Assembly: GCA_025667525.1 (NCBI GenBank)
Contig: CM046875.1
Coordinates: 208,316,271 to 208,380,270 of the forward strand
Direction of reading: 5' to 3'
DNA: 64,000 nt
Source of the DNA: Glebionis coronaria
Taxonomy: Eukaryota; Streptophyta; Magnoliopsida; Asterales; Asteraceae
Shown one piece after another: positions 56,640-64,000 of the stretch (position 1 is its first letter; the number at the start of each line of letters is the position of its first letter). Both the position numbers and the translations under genes were made by a program. The notes below the pieces were generated by a model that saw only the letters and a program-made list of their open reading frames with translations, was not told the origin of the DNA and did not search any database.

Positions 56640-57168
56640 TGTCACACCCCACCATGGCGGAATATGGGGCGCGACGTATGGATTTCATCACAACAATAGC
56701 GTGTCCATAGAGAGAACTATATGAATTAGAAATGTCATAAAAGGTGACACAAATGTCATGACAATATCTCATCAATGCAGGAGTCTAGGTAAGTAGGTAA
56801 CAGTCCTACCTCTTACCCAAGACAAACAAATAACACAAACAAATCAACATATAGGTTCATAGTATCACTTATTGAAACAAACAGAAAAAAAACTAAGAAG
56901 GGACGGGGATCTCCTTCTAAATGCATTCCTACGCGACTCCAATCCTAGCCACATATGTTCTCACGCTTAACCACTTTATCACCTGAAAGAGACACTAAAA
57001 CACGTCAACATAATGTTGGTGAGAGTCATAGGTTTAGACTCTAACCAAAAATAGATTATAATAAGCTGTGAATAACCATAAACCACTAAACATATGGACA
57101 ATGTGCTACAAGTATGCATTAACAACTAACATTCAAGATCAATCATTCCAAACCAAATCCAAGGCTCC
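56640..57168. repeat. Element J: gypsy-like LTR fragment
   Basis: TGTCACACCCC followed by GGCGGAA and GGGGCGCG is a start often seen in plant gypsy LTRs. It has no ORF and is cut by element G at 57169. Confidence 0.5.
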
Positions 57169-57500
57169 TAATACCAGGTTTTTAACCAAGTATAAAATAA
57201 ATTCGTTCCAAGTCTTTTCGAATTGATTACCGTTTAAAAGTGCGACTCATTTGTTCTTGGTGGAAAAGAAAAATGTTTTGATTATCTATTTTAATCTAAA
57301 AATAAAAATGTCGTTGAGTAAATAAAATGAAAGCTTGAAAATTTAAAACTAAAAATGAAGACTTTAAAAATAATGAAAAAAGTAAATGATTAAAACTTAT
57401 AAAAATATAAACTTTAAAACTTAAACTAAATAAAAACAAGTTAGAATAATTCTAAGTAAAAAGGCGGGAAAAATAAAAATTCAAAAACTGGAAGTTCAAA

Positions 57501-58140
57501 CCCTTATCCGGAATCCTATCCGGAATGTTTTCCCGAACGAAGAAGTGTGTCTTATCCGGAATAAATGTTGTTGTGCAGCTTATCCGGAATCTTGTCTTCA
57601 AGAGCTTATCCGGAATAAAAATGAGGTGACAATCCGGAATAATGAATGTGTAGCTTATCCGGAATAACTCTTCTGAGAGTTATCCGGAATCCTTACTCCT
57701 ACTGCTTATCTTGAATAAACTTGTGATGCTAATCCGGAATGTTATTTCCTTTTGCTTATCCGGAACCCACTGTTCGTCTGACTATTCGGAATAACTCTTC
57801 TGCTGCTTATCCGGAATAAACCAATGGTGGCTTATCCGGAATAATTGAAGGTGCGGCTTATCCTGAATATATTCCGGATAGTTATCCGGAATATCACTTA
57901 TCCGGAATGACGTATCTGTTGCTTATCCGGAATAAAATTCTGGTTCTTATACGGAACAAATTAAAGAAGCTTATATTTTGAATAACTGAGGAACGTGGCT
58001 TATCCGGAATAAGGGATTAAAGACCCTTATCCGGAAAAAGAGGGAAGGTTGCTTGTTCTGAATAAAGGGTTATAACCCTTATCCGGAATAATTGCAAAGT
58101 GACTAATCGGAAAAAGAGGGTTTTGACAGATTTCGGAACA
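57501..58140 (-). repeat. Array of ~25 degenerate CTTATCCGGAATAA units
   Basis: The conserved part is ATCCGGAAT; steps are mostly 24-28 bp with variable filler. About 17 units keep ATCCGGAA. It lies in the U5/R side of the LTR and is non-coding. Confidence 0.9.
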
Positions 58141-58588
58141 AGAAATTAGCAATAAGCAAAATTAAGCCAAAAATCAATAAGCACTTTACCAAAAGCTAAA
58201 CCAAAATGATTTTCGAAAAAGGTGAATAAGTTAGAATTAAAAAAAACTTTTAAACACTAAATAAGCTATAAATCAAAAAGCACTTTTTATAAACTTTTTA
58301 AGATAACCAATTTTAAGCACAACCAGATAAGCTAAACAATCAAATCATCAACACAATTAAGATAAAACTACATGATTATCAAGATTAAGTAAAAGATTAA
58401 GAAAGGTATAATGAGAATTAAGAAAATAAGATTGATTGATTAAAGATTAAAATCAAATGATTACAAGATTAAAATTGATAAACTTGGAAAACTAGAGAGA
58501 AAAAAACTTAAGAAAAACTTGAAAACTAAAAATAAACTACAACTAAAAATTAACCACCTAACACCCTCCTAATGACATATTATGAGGG

Positions 58589-58596
58589 TATTTATA
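58589..58596 (-). promoter_or_regulatory. TATA box of element G LTR
   Basis: TATAAATA on the minus strand, in the same context as element C. Confidence 0.65.
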
Positions 58597-59033
58597 GGAG
58601 GTGGGGAGATTACATGCTTAAGCTATCTTATTTCTTTCTTCTCGACTCGACTTAATCTTTGTCTTTCTCGACGTCGTCTTGGGATTTGTCGATATAAGTT
58701 GAACTTGTCTTATAATTTTCTTCTATAATTAGACTTGAGTTCTTCGGCTTCATTAAACTTCCGTCTTTAGACTTTTTCTTTGATAAATCTTCAGAATAGG
58801 CCTTGGACTTCCGTTCTTTTTGCATTCTCGATCTTTTGACTTCGTCTTTAGTCTTTTTCTTCGATAAAAGCCCGTGATAGCTCATATTTTCTTCCTTTTG
58901 CATCTTTTGGTCCCAAAACACAATAAAAACACAAACCACGCATAATTCCGACTTTTACGACATAAAATACACGTTTTGGTCTTGTTATTGTTGGAAATAA
59001 ATGGTAAAAGGATAAGTGTTCTCACACTTATTA

Positions 59034-61001
59034 AATCCCGTACACTTGACCATTGCAATGTCCTCATGCAATGCACTAATTTCAAAGCACGGTTTACAAT
59101 TTTCATCGTAGATAACCCACCTTGGCCTTTATTTAATTCTAAACACTAAGAAAACTAAAAGAACAAAATAAGTAAGAAATCAAAGACTTACATTGGGGTT
59201 TTAGGTTGTCATGAATGTTCATCATTCTCAAGTTTCACGTTCCCCATACCAAGCTTAAAAACGAGATCATTGTTATTATAAGTTAGCAAACTAACACGAA
59301 CTCATGTGGCTCAATTATTCACTTAGACTCCCTTATTCCTAGGTGTATCTCTTATATTTTATTTTTGTCTTGAATGATCACGAGGATGCATTGTTTGACT
59401 TATTTCGATAGTTATTTAGGAAGAAAATAAAGTGGGACGATTTAATCAATAGTTAGCTAAAGGACAAAATCTTTTAAAACTGCTTCTCGTGACCTCATAA
59501 AGTTCATATCTTGGCATAACTCGCTTCACGATTTGAGACCTTTCTCGGACTGATATTTGGCAGCGACTTCATACTTCAACTCTTTGAGAGACGTTCTTGA
59601 AATTATGGTCTTCTCTTCATAATAGGAATTTCTTCACTTGAAGTTTTCGAGAGATTCTTCATATTTGGACCACGACTTCTTCATTTTTCTCCAATCTTTA
59701 TTTTGGACTTTGATATACAACGATCCGCCTCCTTTTAGGACTTGGATCTATTTATCCTCATACCTTGTTAGGGCCTTTTTGGATAGATTTCTCCATGATC
59801 TTTAGGGGAGTATTTGCTTTTCGTCGTGTGTCTCGATCCTTCATATTGATTTTTGATAAATGATTCTTCACATCACTTTTGGATCTTTAGCAACAAAATT
59901 TAGCCCTCATGCCTTGTTAGGGCCTTTTTGGACTCACCAATCTTCGCATCCCGCTTCAATAAGTTATGCCTTGGCTATGAACTCTAATTAATACCGAGCA
60001 ACTTTTAAACGATCTTGTGCTAGAAGCTAAGTAACTTTTCAAATCGTACAACCTTATTTATTACAGATAAATTTATTAGCAAGCGATGGGAGAATAGGCT
60101 TATACTCAACTCACATAAATTCACGAAAGAATACCAAACTTATAATTGACTCTATCATCTCTCGTTCTCCACAATTTAAAATCTCAAGGAATGAGACTCG
60201 TGGATGCTTAGTCAATTAAATCAAAGTTTTGGGTTTTCGAGTCATCTATAGGATCTTGCAAATTCTTAGACTTTTTCAAGTTTAGAAATCGCATTTTTAA
60301 GTTCCCTTGATAAACAACTCTCTAGGATCAATTATAGGAACTTGCGGAAAGTTCTTGTTCTTAACCCGTGAGAGTTAAGACTTTCGTGTTTTAAAGTTCC
60401 CTATATAAAAGCCTAGCAAAACTTGACTTAAACACGTTAGGATACTAGCTAGAGTAAACTTAGATAAGTAAACTCGGGTTTAGTCAAAATATTCACGACT
60501 TTGAAAAATTTAAAACCACTTTATTACAAATTTATTTTAGCAAAGAAATAAAATAACGATAACAAAGGAAAATTACAAGGCCAAAATAGATTAAAAATTT
60601 TGAAAAATGTCGAAAAATCAAATTTTCTGGTTAAATTGAGGACAAATTGATGGAAAAGCCCACTTACTTCGATAGAAGTCCCCCTACACTTAATATAAAC
60701 ATTGTCCTCAATGTTTAAGCATGTGGGAGTAAACTCCCCTACACTTATGACATTGTGCACTTTGTTTAAATTTTTCTAAGGAAGGACAACTATAGTGATT
60801 TCAATGTGAACATATAAGATATGAAATATTGAATCACGACAGTTTAGGATAGAACCGGGAAGAAGGGTACACGGGATCACGGTTCGTCAAAAGTCATCGA
60901 GAATGGATATTTGAAGCTTTAATCCCTGCACAGAAGAAGAAACAAGACAACAAACACATACGGGGCTCCCTCTACACAGAAGAAGAGTAAAGGATAGATC
61001 A
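59034..61001 (-). other. Element G 3' UTR
   Basis: Two kilobases without an ORF. Next to the LTR lies GTGCATTGCATGAGGACATT, similar to A before its purine tract, but the tract itself is degraded (AGTGTACGGGATT). The internal G-rich run is at 60676-60690. The part 60560-61000 matches element C. Confidence 0.75.
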
Positions 61002-61057
61002 CGGGTTGCCTCCCGAGAAGCGCTTGTTTTTGTTCACCGAGTCACGAGCCTGACTCG
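61002..61057 (-). other. Two conserved hairpins after the pol stop (element G)
   Basis: Hairpin 1: CGAGTC 61038-61043 with GACTCG 61052-61057, 8-nt loop. Hairpin 2: CGGG 61002-61005 with CCCG 61012-61015, 6-nt loop. The pol stop is at 61067. Confidence 0.6.
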
Positions 61058-61066
61058 ACCCAGAAC

Positions 61067-64000
61067 TTAATTCAAGGGAAACGTGGTGAGGGATGGAATC
61101 ATCTCATGAGAGATGTCCTCACCAAAGTACAACTTCACGCGCTGGACATTCACCTTAAAATTGGGCCCATTTGGCTGAGAAAGCTCAATGGTGCCATATG
61201 GGAAGACTTTGGCGACGGTGAATGGACCAGACCAGCGGCTCTTTAGCTTTCCCGAGAAGATCTTCAACCGAGAGTTAAAGAGTAAAACTTGATCACCAAC
61301 ATGGAACTCTCGGTTCTTAATCCTTGCATCATAGATGATCTTGGTCTTCTCCTTTTAGATTAATGAGTTCTCATAAGCTTGATTCCTCAGTTCGTTGAGC
61401 TCGTTGAGTTGAATCTTCCGAAGATCACCGACTTTGTTGATGTCGAAATTGGCCCACTTCAAGGCTCAGTATGCCTTATGTTCCAGCTCGATAGGGAGGT
61501 GGCATGCTTTCCCGTACACAAGACGATAAGGTTTACAACCAATCGGGGTCTTATAAGCGGTACGGAAAGCCCACAAAGCATCATCTAACTTATCGGCCCA
61601 CGAGGCACGATGCTCTCCCACAGTACGCTCCAGAATTCGCTTCAATCCGCGGTTAGATATCTCGGCTTGCCCATTAGTTTGGGGATGATAAGCGGTGGAA
61701 AGACGGTGATTGACACCGTACTTAGCCATGACTCTTGCGAATTGATCATTGCAAAAATGAGTCCCGCGGTAACTGATTATAGCACGAGGAACACCGAATC
61801 GAGCAAAAAGTTGCTTCAAAAAGTTCACAACCACCCTCGCATCGTTCGTAGGGAGAGCCTTAGCTTCAACCCGTTTGGAGACGTAGTCAACGGCTACGAG
61901 GATGTACTTGTTCCCTTTAGATGATGGAAATGGCCCCATAAAGTCGATACCCCATACATCAAAGATTTCACATTCTTGTATGAAATTTTGAGGCATCTCA
62001 TCTTTATGTGTGATCTTGCCTTGTCTTTGGCAAGCATCACAATGTTTAACCATTTCGTGAGCGTCACGATAAATGGTGGGCCAATAGAATCCAGAGTCGA
62101 ATACTTTCTTCGCGGTGTAATTGGGACCAAAGTGACCACCGATGGGTCCTTTATGGCAAGCGTCAAGGATTTGTACCGCTGCCGGCCCATCAACACATCG
62201 ATGAATGACAAGATCCGCACATTGTTTGAAGAGGTAAGGGTCGTCCCAGAAATAGTGTTCAATGTCTTTAAAGAACTTTTTCTTTTGTTGGGACGTTAAC
62301 TCTTCCTTGAGAATTCCACCCGCTAAGTAGTTTGCAATGACCGTAAACCACGGGGTGTCATCAAGATTGGAATTTATAGACATTAAGGCTGCAAGGGGAA
62401 AAGAGTCATTGATCTCTTGATTCGGATGATCCCCTTGATAAGGATCCTCAAGTCTACTTAGATGATCCACGGCTAGGTTTTCGGCTCCCTTATTGTCACG
62501 AATTCCAATGTTAAATTCTTGAAGGAGCAAAACCCAATGAAGAAGTCTTGGCTTAGAATCTTGTTTAGTCAACAAGTACTTCAACGCGGAATGATCGGTG
62601 TACACGATGGTGGTAGAAATGACAAGATAGGGGCGAAACTTCTCAAAAGCATACACTAAAACTAAAAGATCTTTTTCGGTAGTGGTATAATACAATTGAG
62701 CCCCCGTCATTGTCTTGCTAGCGTAATGGATTGGTTGGAAGTGTTTGTTCACTCTTTGGCCCAAAACCTCTCCAATAGCAAAATCGCTAGCATCACACAT
62801 CAACTCAAAAGGTAGCTCCCAATTAGGGGTAACCAAGACCGGTGCCTTAGTTAGCTTATCTTTAAGAAGATTGAAGGATTCAAGACACTCTTTGGAAAAC
62901 ATGAAAGGAGTATCTTTTTCCAAGAGGTGGGTCATCGGGCGAGCGATTTTAGAAAAATCTTGAATGAATCGACGATAGAAGCCCGCATGACCAAGGAAAC
63001 TTCTCACACCCTTTACGGTTGAAGGTGGAGGTAATTTGGCTATGACATCCACTTTAGCACGATCCACTTCAAGACTGGCTTTATAGATTTTATGTCCAAG
63101 CACAATGCCTTTTTTTACCATGAAATGGCATTTTTCCCAATTTAGAACAAGGCGAGTGTCTTAAAACCGCTTAGGCATGCGTTCTAAATTGGCAAGACAA
63201 TGAGAGAAAGAATCACCATAAACCGAGAAATCATCCATGAAGACTTCCATAGTTTCTTCAACCATGTCATGGAAGATAGCCATCATACACCTTTGGAATG
63301 TCCCAGGAGCATTGCATAAGCCGAAAGGCATTCTTTTATAAGCAAATGTTCCATAAGGACAAGTGAATGTGGTTTTCTCTTGGTCTTTGGGATCGATGGG
63401 AATTTGAAAATACCCGGAGAAACCGTCTAAAAAGCAGTAATAGTCATTACCCGCTAGACGTTCAAGCATTTGGTCCATGAAAGGAAGGGGAAAATGATCC
63501 TTTCTCGTAGCATCATTGAGTTTGCGATAGTCTATACAAACTCTCCACCCTGTAACGAGACGAGTAGGAATCAACTCGTTGTTTTCATTGGGAACAACGG
63601 TGATTCTGCCTTTCTTAGGCACACAATGGACCGGACTAACCCATGGTGAATCCGAGATAGGATAGATCATGCCCGCATCAAGAAGTTTGATAACCTCTTT
63701 TTTGATAACGTCATGGATCTTGGGATTCACCCTTCTTTGGTTTTGAATAGTGGGTTTGAAGTCGTCTTCCATGAGAATTTTATGTGTGCAAAAGTGAGGA
63801 TCAATTCCACGAATATCGGAGATTTTCCACGCAATCGCTTTCTTATCATTTTTCAGCACGGCGATAAGTCGGGATTTTTCTTCTTCTTTCAGGTCCTTTG
63901 CGATGATGACGGATGACTTCTTGTTGTCTTCAAGGAAAACGTACTCGAGATGAGACGGCAGATCCTTAAGCTCTAAATCCGGAGGATTTTCGATGGAAGG
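61067..64000 (-). pseudogene. pol: Pol of element G: RT, RNase H, integrase, three stops
   Basis: The frame is open from the window end (with the acidic linker that follows protease) through RT. FMDDFSVYG is near 63220. RNase H ([16 protein letters not shown]) is near 62800-62580. The integrase has [12 protein letters not shown] and CDACQRQG zinc residues (about 62160-62020), GIDFMGP (about 61940), ISYRGTHF (about 61765) and AEISNRG (about 61660). Stops: TAA 63161-63163, TGA 61466-61468 (a Trp in A) and TAA 61355-61357. The second DDE aspartate is replaced by Tyr in ISYRG, so the integrase would be inactive. The C-terminal part SRWSGPF runs to the stop at 61067. Confidence 0.9.

Larger units (their letters stand above)
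57169..59033 (-). repeat. Element G 3' LTR (1865 bp)
   Basis: On the + strand it runs from TAATACCAGG to CACACTTATTA; on the minus strand it starts TAATAAGTGTG and ends TATTA, without the usual TG...CA. The ends are fixed by comparison with element C on both sides. The U3-start hairpin is TAAGTGT 59013-59019 with ACACTTA 59024-59030. The TATAAATA box (minus) is at 58596-58589. Confidence 0.85.
57169..64000 (-). mobile_element. Element G: Athila-like gypsy element, 5' half outside window
   Basis: Minus-strand order: pol (64000-61067), hairpins, 3' UTR, degenerate purine tract, 3' LTR (59033-57169). LTR and 3' UTR are homologous to element C, pol to element A. The flank after the LTR is GGCTCC of element J. 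Confidence 0.9.

Noticed and set aside
57501..58140. CRISPR-like regular array
   Set aside because: Units are degenerate, steps vary, there are no unique spacers of constant length, and it lies inside a plant LTR.

Overview
The window is plant nuclear DNA made almost wholly of nested LTR retrotransposons. I found no host gene, functional tRNA or rRNA gene, or CRISPR array. The element families (Athila-type Ty3/gypsy with tRNA-Asp-like primer sites, SIRE/Maximus-like Ty1/copia with a third ORF in the env position, a tRNA-headed SINE) indicate a eudicot. The style of several ORFs (an acidic Cys-rich ORF ending near FDPGI, a copia coiled-coil Gag, a third ORF with an N-terminal domain of about 220 residues) resembles what I recall from Asteraceae genomes. 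That family assignment is inference and was not searched.

Layout, left to right. Element A (1-16473, +) is a young Athila-type element with LTRs of about 4.2 kb, a Gag-protease ORF and a pol reading frame with two lesions. It sits inside the third ORF of element D (16474-26545, -), a SIRE-like copia element with one LTR in view. D sits in the 3' untranslated part of element C (26546-42917, -). C is a gypsy-like element that has LTR, primer site and 3' UTR but no gag or pol; it carries an acidic Cys-rich ORF instead. Element E (29935-41915, +), a complete SIRE-like copia element with 526-bp LTRs and an AAAAA target-site duplication, is inserted in C's 5' LTR. C itself lies in the gag of copia element H (42918-44597, -). 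H interrupts element F (44598-46210, +), the 3' end of an E-like copia element, and F interrupts the 3' LTR of element B.

Element B (46211-55731, -) is an old Athila-type relic with gag-protease remains and an acidic ORF but no recognisable RT or integrase. It is split by a 3.3-kb presumed solo LTR (K1, 50102-53400) that carries a SINE. To the right follow a second K fragment (55732-56252), a copia LTR (I, 56253-56546), another LTR fragment (J, 56640-57168) and element G (57169 to the window end, -). G has a 1.9-kb LTR, a 3' UTR and a pol frame with three stop codons.

Working together: A, E, D and G encode the usual Gag, protease, RT-RNase H and integrase sets, but every pol in view carries a lesion. 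C and B look non-autonomous and share LTR or 3' UTR structure with A and G, so they would depend on such relatives. The most unusual signals are: a 21-bp phased repeat family spread through LTRs, coding regions and spacers of E and F (with a different-core counterpart in D); paired hairpins just after the last stop codon in A, B, C and G; a hairpin at the U3 start of the same four; and non-canonical TA...TA LTR ends in C and G.
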